Shown one piece after another: positions 24,773 to 35,193 of a DNA stretch of 64,000 nucleotides. The DNA lies in assembly GCF_000002425.4 (NCBI RefSeq), contig NC_037258.1, forward strand, positions 3,773,003 to 3,837,002. The letters run 5' to 3'. A program made the translations under genes and the position numbers. Every line of letters begins with the position of its first letter. The first letter of the stretch is position 1. Under the pieces are notes generated by a model, which was given only the letters and a program-made list of their open reading frames with translations, did not search any database and was not told where the DNA came from. The stretch comes from Physcomitrium patens. Lineage: Eukaryota; Streptophyta; Bryopsida; Funariales; Funariaceae.

Positions 24773-24866
24773 AAATCTCTCTTATAAAAGAGACAAGATT
24801 GAGGCAAGATAACATTCAATTTCCTATCCTTGTTTGTAACTTCTTTGCATTTGTGACACTAATTAG

Positions 24867-25289
24867 ATGGAGAGCCAATAACCAGTGGATTCAACTCAAG
24901 AACCTTCGTTTGCTGACCTGCCGGATGAGACATTACGATTGTCACAACCTTTAAGACGACGCAATCGAGATGAAGATCTTCAAGAACGACATGTTCTTCG
25001 TCGAATAGATGGTGAGATACAATGCGTTTGGTATCACGATTTGGGAAGGGACTCCCGATGTTTGGTGATTTTGCTAGAGGTAGGAACAACTCCTGATGGT
25101 GTTCCAAATATTCTATTCAAAGGAAGTTACGAAGGCCTCAACAATGATCAAATAACTGGGTGGTCTTCCCGCCCTGGTATGGGACACTATTGATGGTTGA
25201 GAGGCCCTATCAATCATCTTCGAAGAGAACAGAGATCAGAGTATGTGGCGAATATAATTCGTCGCATCATAGATTTCCTCAACATATGA
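24867..25289 (+). pseudogene. Extra reading frame between pol and 3' LTR, unknown function
   Basis: An ATG at 24867 opens a frame of about 140 codons to TGA 25287-25289, 95 nt after pol and just before the polypurine tract. It is interrupted by TAA at 24879-24881 and TGA at 25191-25193, each one transition away from a sense codon, the same kind of damage as in gag-pol. The product would be hydrophilic and charged (RRRNRDEDLQERHVLRRIDG), then mixed (CVWYHDLGRDSRCLVILLEV), with no signal peptide or membrane segment, so not envelope-like. I do not recognise it. It could instead be a chance frame in the 3' untranslated region, though its length and composition resemble coding DNA. Confidence 0.5.
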
Positions 25290-25316
25290 TGACTGCTCCT
25301 CGTGGAACTCGTCTCT

Positions 25317-25327
25317 AGAAGGGGGGG
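25317..25327 (+). other. Polypurine tract of element A
   Basis: AGAAGGGGGGG, separated from the 3' LTR by TAA. This is the plus-strand priming site for reverse transcription and marks the end of the internal region. Confidence 0.85.
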
Positions 25328-25330
25328 TAA

Positions 25331-25881
25331 TGTCACAGCCATAATCATGTAAGCTAATAATTACATATAGAAATAGGTAGAAGTAAGTAAAAGTAGATAA
25401 AAGTAAGTTAATTCTATAATATTTAATATAGAAGCTTCCTAGAAACTTTCTAGACGCTGCTTTGACTTCATAGGTGTCTTTAATTGACTTTTTGGATTAG
25501 AAACGTGGTCAACAAGTTGGCCATGTGCCACACATGTTGTTAGCTTGAAGATCAAGCTAACTATGTGGCCCACACGTAGAAAAACTTGCCTTGTAAGTCA
25601 AGGCATGTGTCCTACAAAATCAACACATATTGGAGGTCCTATAGAACGTCGCCACGTAGCCCCTAGTTAGATAGTATATATAGAGATAAGAGTGAAGGCT
25701 TCTTCACTCTTGTCAACTCCTTTCTTGCTTCTAGTCCAGGTTCAAGAGTCTTTAGTTTCTTGTCTTGTGGCAATAGCCATTCCAGTTTCCTTTTAATATA
25801 CCTACTTGTTTATATTTGACTTATTATATTGAGATAGCCTTTTTTTGTATATTTTCCCTCATCGAGTCTTTGTCCTTGACA
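25331..25881 (+). repeat. 3' LTR of element A
   Basis: 551 bp, TGTCACAG...TTGACA, followed directly by the GATTT target duplicate and the continuation of A'. It includes about 20 bp near its start that the 5' LTR lacks. Confidence 0.93.
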
Positions 25882-28006
25882 GATTTATATCTTACGACAA
25901 GACAATTGATGAATGACATCATACACTTTACAATTTTGATAACTAGCAATTGATATCAAGTGGAATGATGCTCTTCTTATTAATTGATTTCTATATAGAT
26001 TACAATATGAGGTAAAAAAATTGATGGTCAACTTGATCTTTAGACATTGAGTCAAGCAATTGACTTTGTTGTATAGTATAATAACTGGCTTTTTCAATTT
26101 CAATCTAAGAATTTCACAAGAAAACTTCTATATTATTATAATTCAATGATAATACTAAAGACCTCTCAATCTAAATATTTTGAAAGTAGAAGACATGCAA
26201 ATTCATACAACACCTTTCAAACCTCTTATTGAATAAGAAAAGATTCATCATTGTCAAAAAAGACTGTATTTATATTATGGAGAAGCTAAACACACTACTC
26301 AACATTATCCAAAGAAATGATGCAATTATAAAATAAGGAGTATGATTGTCAAAAATGAAAAAATGTCAAAAATCAAATTTGTCTAGCTATAATAGGGACC
26401 ATGTAGTTGAAATCTTATGCAAATGAAGATCTTATCTTCTCTTTAGAACCCTCTCCTTATTTTTACAATAGATGTACATTTAGGACATAATAATCACAAA
26501 GCCTATGTCTTGATAGATTTGGAAGCCTCAACTTGTTTTTTAAATGAAGAATTTGTTAAAAACCATAGAATACTGTTAATACAAAAACTAAAATCATACA
26601 TATAGAAGTCATAGATAGCCATTTCTTATCTTTTGGAGTTATTAATCACAAATTTTTTCCTATAGATGTAACAATAAATAGTCATAATAGTTGCATAATT
26701 TTTAATATAATTAAATTTATCTCTAATCTGATTATTTTAGATTTATCATGGCTAAAAAAGTATAATCTTTTGATAGATTGAATTTCTCATAAACTTGAAT
26801 TTTTTTAGAATCTTATTAATTTTTTTTTGGAAAGCCATGAGTTTAGTGTAGCCAAACTTGTACTTATAGGTGCAAAAGCTTTCTTGCATGCTATAAAAAA
26901 AAGATCAACTTTTATTATTTATTCCACAGTCATTTTTAATGATGGAAAGACTTTAAGTAATATTCTAAGTTAATATCAAGATTTATAAGATATTTTTAAA
27001 AAAAAGAATGTAGATATTTTCCTAGAGTATTGTCCATTTGATTGCTCAATTGATCTTAAACAGGGAAGTCAACCACCATTTGGTCCATTCTACAGTTTAT
27101 CACAAAATGAGTTGACTAAACTTAAGAAATACATTAATGAGAACTTGGCTAAGAATTTCATATGCCATTCAAAATCTCTTACATGAGCTCCTATCTTATT
27201 TGTGAAGAAAAAAGATGAATCATGACAAATATGCATAGATTATTAATGACTCAACAAGATTACCATCAAGAATATATATCCTTTATCTTTGATATCTAGA
27301 CTTCTTAATCTATTAAATGAAGCTAAGATCTATATAAAAATAGATCTACAAAGAGCATACAACTTTGTTTGCATTAAAAAAGGAGATGAATGGAAGACCA
27401 CATTTCAAACAAGGTATGGATACTTTGAATATAATGTCATGCCTTTTTGACTCACGAATACACCAACTACTTTTTAATATCTTATAAATGATAATTTTGT
27501 GAATTTTTAGATGATTTTTTTGTCTATTATTTAAATAAAATTTTAATCTATTTTAAAAACATAAAAAAAAATAAAATTCATATTCATTATATGTTACAAA
27601 AACTTAGAAATGTAAGTTTGTATACCAAGTTGAAAAAGTGTGTATTCTACACTTTTCAAGTTGACTTCCTAAGTTATATCATTTCCAACGAAGTACATAT
27701 GATGGATTTGAAGATGGTTCAAATTATTATACATTGAAAGATTCTAAAAATAATAAAAGATGTGTAATACTTTTTGGACTTTACCAATTACTATAAAATC
27801 TTCATTAAGATTTTTTTTCAAATTGAGGCTTTTTTTTACACGTCTTATATGAAAAGACAAACTTAATTGAAGTAAAGAAGTTGAAGCATCTTTTGAAACC
27901 TTAAAGTTGGCATTTATTTCTGTACTAATTTTATATTATATTGAATTTTTTAAGATATTTTTTTATAAAAATAGATGTATTAGAATTTACTATGGATGTT
28001 ATTTTG
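25882..28006 (+). pseudogene. A' gag-pol remnant (gag to RNase H)
   Basis: Resumes gag of the older copy exactly where 19531 broke off. Recognisable pieces are the decayed zinc-knuckle region (near 26,255-26,320), the protease region (near 26,510-26,560), reverse transcriptase (about 27,050-27,800, including an undamaged GDEWKT segment near 27,385-27,402) and the start of RNase H. The active-site box is decayed to YLNK. Stops and small indels are frequent. It is cut at 28006 by a solo LTR. Confidence 0.8.
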
Positions 28007-28548
28007 TGTCAAAGACAAGAACTTGATGAAAAAGAAATTTAGACAAGTAAGCCTTCACTCAAAGAAAGGTAACAAAATATAAATAAACAAGTATGTATAT
28101 GGAAAGAAAAACTAGAATGGCTATTGCCAAAAGATAAGAAAACTAGAGATCCTTGAAACTAGATTAGAAGAAAGAAAAGAATTGACAAGAGTGAAGAAGG
28201 CTTCACTCTTGTCTCTATATATACTATCTAACTAGGGGCTACATGGCGACATTCTATAGGACCTCTAATATGTGTTGATTTTGTAGGACACATGCCAAGG
28301 CAAGTTTTTCTACGTGTGGGCCACATAGTTAGCTTGGTCTTCAAGCTAACAACATGTGTGGCACATGGCCAACTTTTTGACCACATTTCTAATCCAAAAA
28401 GTCAATTAAAGACACCTATGAAGTCAAAGCAACATCTATGAAGCTTCTAGGAAGCTTCCATATCAAATATTATAGAATTAACTTACTTTTACCTATTTTT
28501 ACTTACTTCTACCTATTTGTATATGTAATTATGAATATGTCCATGACA
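28007..28548 (-). repeat. Solo LTR of family A, reversed
   Basis: A 542-bp copy of the family A LTR in reverse orientation, flanked by a perfect TTTTG target duplication (28002-28006 and 28549-28553) inside RNase H of A'. There is no internal region, so it is a solo LTR left by recombination. It keeps the TATA box (28216-28223 on the complement), the predicted transcript start ACTCTTGTCAATT (28192-28180) 31 nt away, and a perfect 12-bp hairpin with a 4-nt loop between them (28185-28212). Confidence 0.92.
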
Positions 28549-28742
28549 TTTTGATACAACAAGAGAAGATAATAACTTCCATCTAATAGCTTTCCATTCC
28601 AAAAATTTTTCAATAGCCAAAATTAACTATAAGATCTATGAGAAAGAACTTTTTACAATTGTGGACTCTTTTTAAGAATGGTGTCATTATTTAGAAAGTA
28701 CTTCTAATCTAGTTACTATATACATGGATTATAAGACATAGT
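28549..28742 (+). pseudogene. Last A' RNase H fragment
   Basis: Continues A' RNase H after the solo LTR; the NYKIYEKELFTIVDSF-like peptide matches NYEIHDKELLAIVDSF of element A. Similarity ends near 28742. Confidence 0.75.
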
Positions 28743-30054
28743 AGTGGTTGCATACTTTTTTGTTCTTTGGTTCTTAAATTAAGATGTGGCATTATTAAGT
28801 GGTATTTATAATGGTTTAGGCAATTATTACACTAGATCTAAATTACAATGGAGTAGTTGTTATTTATCCTAATTTTTAAGGTGGCAATAAAGGTAGATTG
28901 TACAACAATCTTATTTGATTTTGTAGCTTCTTTGGATGTAGTAAATTTTTTAGTTGGATACTATTTTTTATTGGACTTTGATTGTGGCAAAGTATAAGTC
29001 ATCAAATTCAATTAATAATTATTTTAAAAATAAAAGATTATATTTAGAATTTCAAATTATAATTATTAGGTGAAGATTAGATTAGAAGATTTCAAATATA
29101 GGCAAAATAGTATTAGTAGAAAAAATATAGTTAGTATAGGAAATCTAATAGAAATTTTTAATATAAAAGTTATCTTGAAGGTATGAATTTAGCATCTTTT
29201 TTAATATGTTTGAAGCATCTAGAAGAAATTTAGAATAGTCAAGATTTTAATATTATATGAATTAAATACCATAATAGATGCAAATATAGATACAAATCCT
29301 ATATTAGATATAATACTAAGTATAGAGACAACTATCATATTATGCTCAAAGACCATGTGGCATATAATATATAGTATATTATGTATGAAATACTTATAAT
29401 ATGTTAAAATATTAAGCTAGCAGTTATTAAGTCAATAAGTATTGAGTTATGTAAATATTAACTTACTTAGTATCAAGATTTTTGTCTTCAAAAGACAACT
29501 ACAAAGATAAAAGTGTAGTGTAGTTCAATCTTTTTTTGTAGCCTCTTTATATTTTTATTTTTTTTTAATTGTTGAAGCTCTTTTAATGAGGTGTGGTAGT
29601 ATTCTTAAGTTAGAGTATTTTGTTTGATGAGTTGTGATTTTTTGTTGTATTGAGGCAAAGCTATAATATAGAAGGTTCTAAGTTTTTAAGAATCTGCTTA
29701 TGATTGTTGCACATTATTGTTCCAACATCAATTCTTTCAAGCAACTTCCTTTCTATTTTTTGTTTTCTCATTATTATTGCTTCTAAATCATCTCTATTAC
29801 TTTAGCAATTCTACAATGGAAGTATTAAAAAATCTCTCTTATTTTTCTTTACTTTTGAATTTTTGAGCTATTGCGCTAATACAGTAGAGCTGCACAAACA
29901 ATGATTTTTTTTGTTCTTTGATAAAATTATGGTAAATTGGCTGCAAAGACTGTCTTTATTAGTAATTTTGATTCTGGGCGTGGTTGCTACATGCAACGCT
30001 TTTATATATTGCAGTAGAAGTATTGAAGACTTCATTGGTTTTTTTTCTTAATCT

Positions 30055-30090
<36 letters not shown>

Positions 30091-30170
30091 TTCTCTTACA
30101 CTTAGTTCTTAAGAGTAAGGTGTACAAAATAGTGGCTAGTTTTCTTTAAGACAAAGAAATTGGTGGCTAT
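28743..30170. other. AT-rich stretch, no gene recognised
   Basis: No domain recognised in any frame. A (TTA)n microsatellite lies at about 30,055-30,092. It could be very old transposon DNA. Confidence 0.4.
30055..30092. repeat. (TTA)n microsatellite
   Basis: About 12 uninterrupted TTA units. Confidence 0.9.
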
Positions 30171-30826
30171 TGTAAATTAAAATAAACCCCCACTAGTTAG
30201 AAGTCTATCCTAGTTTATAATGATGTAGTTGTCTAATAACTTTAATATTTATTAGTTATTGTTTAATTAGTATTTAAAAAATCTTATAAATTTTTCAATT
30301 GCAAGCTAAATAAACACCTCTAAGAGGTAAATAAACCCCTCTAATAGGTTATTCTAGTTCACAACTATTATTCAACTTATGAATTGATTACATAAAAAGT
30401 CCTTTTACTTCTTATTAAAACTCTTCATTTTCTAACTAGTTAAATTTCACATCTATGCATCCACAACAACACAAGCCACTTAACAATACAAAAACCACTT
30501 ACTTGAAAGGAGATTGATTTTTTATGGTTTTATTTAATGTTATTTAAATTTTTATTTATTTAATTGTCTAGTAAAAAGATCATCCAATGTTTAAATTTCA
30601 TCTAAGACAAATTCTCATCTTTAAATGAGTTTTCATCGAAGAATGATTTCTCATCTGCAATTGAGAATTTATCCACTCTTAACCAAGGCTCATCCAACCA
30701 AAATCATCCAAATTCAACCTAACTCCACCTCCCACATTCAACCACTCGAAATAATAGTTTTTGATCCCCTTTCAAATTAACTCTTGAATTCTTTTATTTT
30801 GTTTTTATTATTGAAAAAAACTCACA
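30171..30826. repeat. Left LTR-like repeat of the non-autonomous element
   Basis: Direct repeat partner of 32541-33049, diverged but collinear. The right boundary is approximate. Confidence 0.45.
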
Positions 30827-31780
30827 GTTCCCGGCTGTGAGTCACTTCGGTTTGGATCCTTTGTTGAGAAGCGCACCACTGCGGCTAAAGGTTTGGTCGG
30901 GAGAGCACTTCTCCAATGGTTCCGTGACCAGGCGCTCCTTTGCTGACCACTCAGGCTAACTATGCCACTGGCGGAACAAGCTCACACCACTGGTCACTAT
31001 GTACTAAGCTAATCAGGACAAGGCGAGATTGCGGAGTTCTTGTGGCTAACATTGTCACCAAATTGCGTGAGCTTCTCTGTTGCAGCACTGCTTAGACTTC
31101 GCCGAATATTGGTCTCGAACTTGAGATTTTTGTGACGTTAGTTGAACTAGAAGGTACCTCGAAGAAGAGTGAATCGCAAAGGAAGAAGGAGCTCACGGTC
31201 AACGTGCCAGCGCTGATCGCGACCCCAACCAAGAAGGAACGGAATAACAGATTTGGTGACAATGGAATTCCGTCGATCAATCGGGCATGTGGATGGCGCA
31301 GTAATCTTGGCGCTGATCAAATACCGCAACTAGACACTACCGCTTTTTGTTGGGATTCTTTGATTTTGCGATATCAGTGATGGCGACTTTGTTAGCAATC
31401 AATCCACCTGGTTGCGATTTCGTTCGCCTACATGGTGGTTAGTTGTTTGTCTAGATCTAAGTGGCTTTTGGAGTGTGGCGCTGCAAGGTGGTTTAATTCA
31501 CTTTTGGATCCTGCGATTGGCGAAGACATTGAGAAACGTTGAAGAAGGCGGTGTGGCTAGAAGTCTGGGGTGGCGTTGAAGGAATTTTTCGCAGTATGTG
31601 ACAATCGTGGGGTGTCACAGGTGGACCACAATCTAGAGTGGTTGCTCTGATGCTAGAAGCATTGGAGTTTGACTCATCTACTAGAGGAAATTCAGTTGAT
31701 GGCATTGCTAAGAATCAACAAAATGGGAGGTGCAAGTTACAGGAGTCAAAATCCAATTCACACTTGATCCAAAAGCGGGT
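30820..31780. other. GC-rich island inside the non-autonomous element
   Basis: Composition rises sharply to that of the gene segment. The island begins with a hairpin (ACTCACAG, 7-nt loop, CTGTGAGT; 30820-30842). Open frames on + (31132-31380) and - (31493-31705) show no domain I recognise. It may be a fragment of host gene DNA carried by the element, or its original leader; nothing here identifies the source. Confidence 0.45.
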
Positions 31781-32540
31781 TTAGTTACCTATCACCAAAA
31801 TCAAATATTTGCATGTGGTTTTAATTTAGTATGATTGTTAATGATCAATAGAAGTAGATAATCATCCAACCACAGTCTAGCAACTTAAGCAAAGTAGAGC
31901 TTACGCAATTTGGGCTTGAATGTTGGAAACTTGGTCAATGTTAGATATAAGCACATCAAGTGGAAAGAATCTTGTAGTATTTAGATTACATTTTGGAAGT
32001 AGTTGAAAATACATCTTGAATTCCTAGATACTATTCAATGGCTAAGTTGCTAATCACTAGAATAAAATAGGAAGGCATTGAATTTCAAACAACAAAATTT
32101 AAATAAAATAAAGTAGAATCATACTTATTATTATACACACCAAATAGGTGAATAAGACACTACTGATTGGCTTCATGGTTTAGAACTTCTATTATTGGTG
32201 CTGAATATTTAAGATAATAGATAGCTAGGATAGAATTAGATTTGGATCAAAGATAAGAATAAAAAGATTAATGTTAATACATCCAATTGCTTAGAATAGA
32301 GCTTAAAATATTAAGAGAATTAATACTTATTGGCATCCACTTTTAAGTGCTCCCTGATAGTCCAAAGTCATCATCAACATTACCCACTAATCTAGGCCAA
32401 GAAAAGTCATTTCTAGGAAGAGACTTATCGACACTAGTTGTAGTTGTTTTTCAATTGGAGTTGGAACTTTGACCAATTTAGGTTCTTGTTTGAATATTTA
32501 CTATTCTTTGTGATTTTTTTTAAATGCAATTATATATTGA

Positions 32541-32753
32541 TGTGAGTTAAAATTAATCTCCACTAATTAAAAGTTTATTCTAGTTTACAAGTGAATTAAG
32601 GATTTTTAGCTATTGTTCAATCCAACTTAATTCATTCTTAAAGACTTTTTAAATAATTAAAGTTATCAAAGAAAAACTCTATTACTAACTCATGTTCAAA
32701 ATAATAAACCATTCAACAAATTTATGCTATAAAATTTTTTTATTTTAGTTATT

Positions 32754-32788
<35 letters not shown>

Positions 32789-33049
32789 ATTAAAAAAATT
32801 CATCTATTAGAAAAAAATCATCCATAAATGATAATTCATCTTAGAATATTAATTCATCTTTAAATACTCTTTCATCTGTAAATACTCTTTCATTTATAAA
32901 ATCCATCCAAATTTAATTCATCCAAAATCTTAACCTAACTTCATGTAAGTTTGACCTAATTCACTAAATAGATTCATTTAAATATAATTTTATTTCAACA
33001 ATAAAATTAAACAAAATTACCTTGTAAAATCTATCCAATTCTTGATACA
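32541..33049. repeat. Right LTR-like repeat of the non-autonomous element
   Basis: Direct repeat partner of 30171-30826, including a (TTA)n tract at about 32,755-32,789. The end at GATACA is tentative. Confidence 0.45.
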
Positions 33050-33251
33050 GGCTTAGATTTTATATATGGATATTTAAGGATGGTACTTTGTACCACTTTT
33101 GATACTATTCTTCTTCATTGTCAAATAAGATTTGTAAGCATGGATTTGAATTTGACATTTTAATTATGCGTGACAATATTAAATACATCTAGTACTTAAA
33201 CATCTATCAAAAGAGGGAATATTTGGTACAAGTAACATATAAGACTACCCT

Positions 33252-33750
33252 TGAAACATGACCAAACTATCTCAAAAATCCAAGATCCTTCTATTCCATA
33301 ATAACATAAGATTTCATCACAAAATAAAACAAAATAGATCAAAACAGAATTGAACGAAATTATACAAAATATGACATGAAAGACAACTGAGCAAATGAAA
33401 ATAGAATAGAACTTAAACTGAACAAAAGGATGCAAAACTTAACTTTACTAAGAAAAAGGATTTGAAGCCACACCTAATTAGCTAACCCAAAAGGCCTTGG
33501 CCAGTTCTATTTATACCTTGTCGTACTACCTTGGAATTTTTAGAATATTTTCAAGTGATGGACCCCATCTAAATAACCACCCTAAGTCTTTTTTAGAAAG
33601 TTCTATGATAGGTCCTACTTAAATAACCACCTTAAATTCTTCTAGAATGTTCTATGGTGGATCCTACCTAGTCCATTAATCTAATTCCAATTCTAGAAAC
33701 TTCCATGGTTCTAACTATCTATATAATTATCTTTTCTATACCCTATTACA
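33252..33750 (-). repeat. 3' LTR of element B
   Basis: About 499 bp, collinear with 44793-45237 (for example the shared AGTTAAGTTTTGCATCC-like and GGTATAAATA segments). On the minus strand it starts TGTAATAGGG. Confidence 0.85.
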
Positions 33751-33769
33751 GTTCATCTTCTTCTATTAA

Positions 33770-34849
33770 TGCAAAACATTCTTAATTCACTCCCGATGGT
33801 ATTTCTAAATTATTTCTTAGTAATTGGTGAGATTTTGTGCAGGTTCGTATGTTAAATTGTGAATGGGATAACCTTTCTAAAGAACATTGTACTGAAGTTG
33901 TGGACGTCCATTGCCATGACGAAGGTAGTGATGCTCAAAAATGATATTCACTTCATATTCTTGTTGGTCATCAATTACAACTGGTGGTGAGGGTGATTGA
34001 TATCAATTCAAAAAGCACTTTGGCTCGATATGAAATTCCTTCAATAACAAAATATGAAAGACTAGATGGACTCAAATATGTAGTGAAAGTTCAAGATAGT
34101 ACTCGATATCAGAAATCATTGCAGAAATGTAAAGAGGTCCAAGCCATCAAGGTGTTAGTTTACGGATTTGGATTGATGTAGCAAGTGACAAGTTGGCATT
34201 GGAGAATAATACTTGATCACCTTCTCAAAAGTCTCGTATTGTGGATGATTATCTACAAACTGTTTCTCTCCATTCTATGCAGTAAGGACGCGATGTCGTA
34301 CCTCTTGTAAGGCCATTGTATAAATTTTTCTATTGTCGATTTATTAGTGTTGATGGGACAATGGAAAATGGTTGGTATAATTGGATATTGACTCATATGA
34401 AGAAAAAATGGTGAATGACTGGTATGTGCTTAAATACTATCATTATAAGCAAACTCCAAGGGCATCAAGTATTCATCCCAATCATTATGATGAATGGCCA
34501 CAAATATCCACAACATATCTTCCAAGGTCTAATTTGCATGCTTTTTTTGTCCATTTGTTTAGAGATGGAAGGTTGTAGACTTGACAAGTCGTGTATCTAA
34601 TAGCTTGAATAAAACTTACCAAAAACTTCTTGTAAAGTGTAGATCCCGATCTGAAACAATGAGACAAGGTAATCTATGGTGATAGAAGTCGATATCAAAG
34701 AAGACTCATGCAAGCATTGAGGTATCAATATCTAAGCACATAGCAGCCAAGTAAAGTTGCTTCAAGAATTGATCTACAAAGACGAAAATTGCAATATGAT
34801 TATAAATCATCTGCAGCAAGCACATAATGAGATCCTTAGTTATTTGCTT
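33770..34849 (-). pseudogene. Element B integrase core and chromodomain
   Basis: Minus-strand peptides match Ty3 integrase: VSDRDLHFT (second catalytic Asp), then a TNGQ-like stretch, LEDML, and NDWDEYLMPLEFAYNDS. Near 33,790-33,960 a chromodomain survives (YNVL, stop, KGYPIHNLTYEPAQNLTN), where the second cage Trp is now Tyr. Stops and frame changes are scattered through it. It joins the integrase zinc-finger part at 41,328-41,560 once copia H is removed. Long + strand frames here (33984-34578) are the antisense of this integrase. Confidence 0.8.
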
Positions 34850-34854
34850 CATAT

Positions 34855-35181
34855 TGAAGAAAAGAAGTCTAAAAGCTACAAAAACTTAGCATCAACAAGG
34901 ATTGCATTGTAAGAGAAGTGTGAAAAAAGATGTCTCTTACTTCCAATATCCTTTACTTATAGGTGGAGTTTACATCCCAAGTACATGGACTTCATCAAAG
35001 TCACTTTTATCCTTCTAACTAGATCTAGATTCATCTTAAAATAGCCACTACTTTAAAACCCTAACTACCACTATAATAACTTTTTTAAACTTTTTCTATC
35101 TTTTAACTATTAGTAACTTACTATGATTAATTTTCATGTAGTGGTAACTAAGTAAGAATTTACTAATCTTCAACACTCCTA
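34855..35181 (-). repeat. 3' LTR of copia H
   Basis: About 327 bp. On the minus strand it starts TAGGAGTGTTGAAG next to a purine-rich tract and ends CTTTTCTTCA. It matches the outer parts of 39447-41322. Confidence 0.85.
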
Positions 35182-35193
35182 CTTTGCTAATTT

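Larger units (their letters stand above)
19532..25881 (+). mobile_element. Ty3/gypsy chromovirus A, structurally complete but disabled
   Basis: A 6,350-bp element bounded by TGTCAC...TTGACA LTRs and by a perfect 5-bp target-site duplication GATTT (19527-19531 and 25882-25886). The order is 5' LTR, candidate primer site, gag, protease, reverse transcriptase, RNase H, integrase, chromodomain, an extra frame, polypurine tract, 3' LTR. Integrase after reverse transcriptase defines Ty3/gypsy; the C-terminal chromodomain defines a chromovirus. The two LTRs differ by roughly ten substitutions plus one indel of about 20 bp by eye, so the insertion is fairly young. Five in-frame stops in gag-pol and a mutated reverse transcriptase active site make it non-autonomous now. 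It sits inside an older copy of its own family. Confidence 0.95.
18297..28742 (+). mobile_element. Old chromovirus copy A', split by a younger copy A and a solo LTR
   Basis: Its 5' LTR (18297-18823) is followed by gag (to 19531), then element A (19532-25881), then the rest of gag, protease, reverse transcriptase and part of RNase H (25882-28006), then a reversed solo LTR (28007-28548), then a last piece of RNase H ending near 28742, where similarity to A stops inside the YTDHKNLE region. Integrase, chromodomain and the 3' LTR are missing. The same protein order and recognisable peptides as in A show it is an older copy of the same family. Many stops and frameshifts mean no product. Confidence 0.85.
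30171..33049. mobile_element. Probable non-autonomous LTR element with GC-rich core
   Basis: Two direct repeats of about 500-650 bp (starting at 30171 with TGTAAATTAAAAT and at 32541 with TGTGAGTTAAAAT) share a series of matching blocks, such as CACTA(G)TTA(G)AAG, CTAGTTTA and repeated TCATC-rich segments, then CCTAACTTCA. The roughly 1.7-kb interior carries no retroviral domains. This is the layout of a non-autonomous LTR retrotransposon. The outer ends are uncertain (candidates CTCACA at 30826 and GATACA at 33049), and no clean target duplication or primer site was found, so orientation is open. Confidence 0.5.

Noticed and set aside
33984..34667. Apparently protein-like + strand frames between the B LTR and copia H, which first looked like a captured gene or an antisense accessory ORF
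   Set aside because: The minus strand of the same segment reads as Ty3 integrase core (VSDRDLHFT, LEDML, NDWDEYL) and chromodomain, so the + strand frames are antisense shadows.
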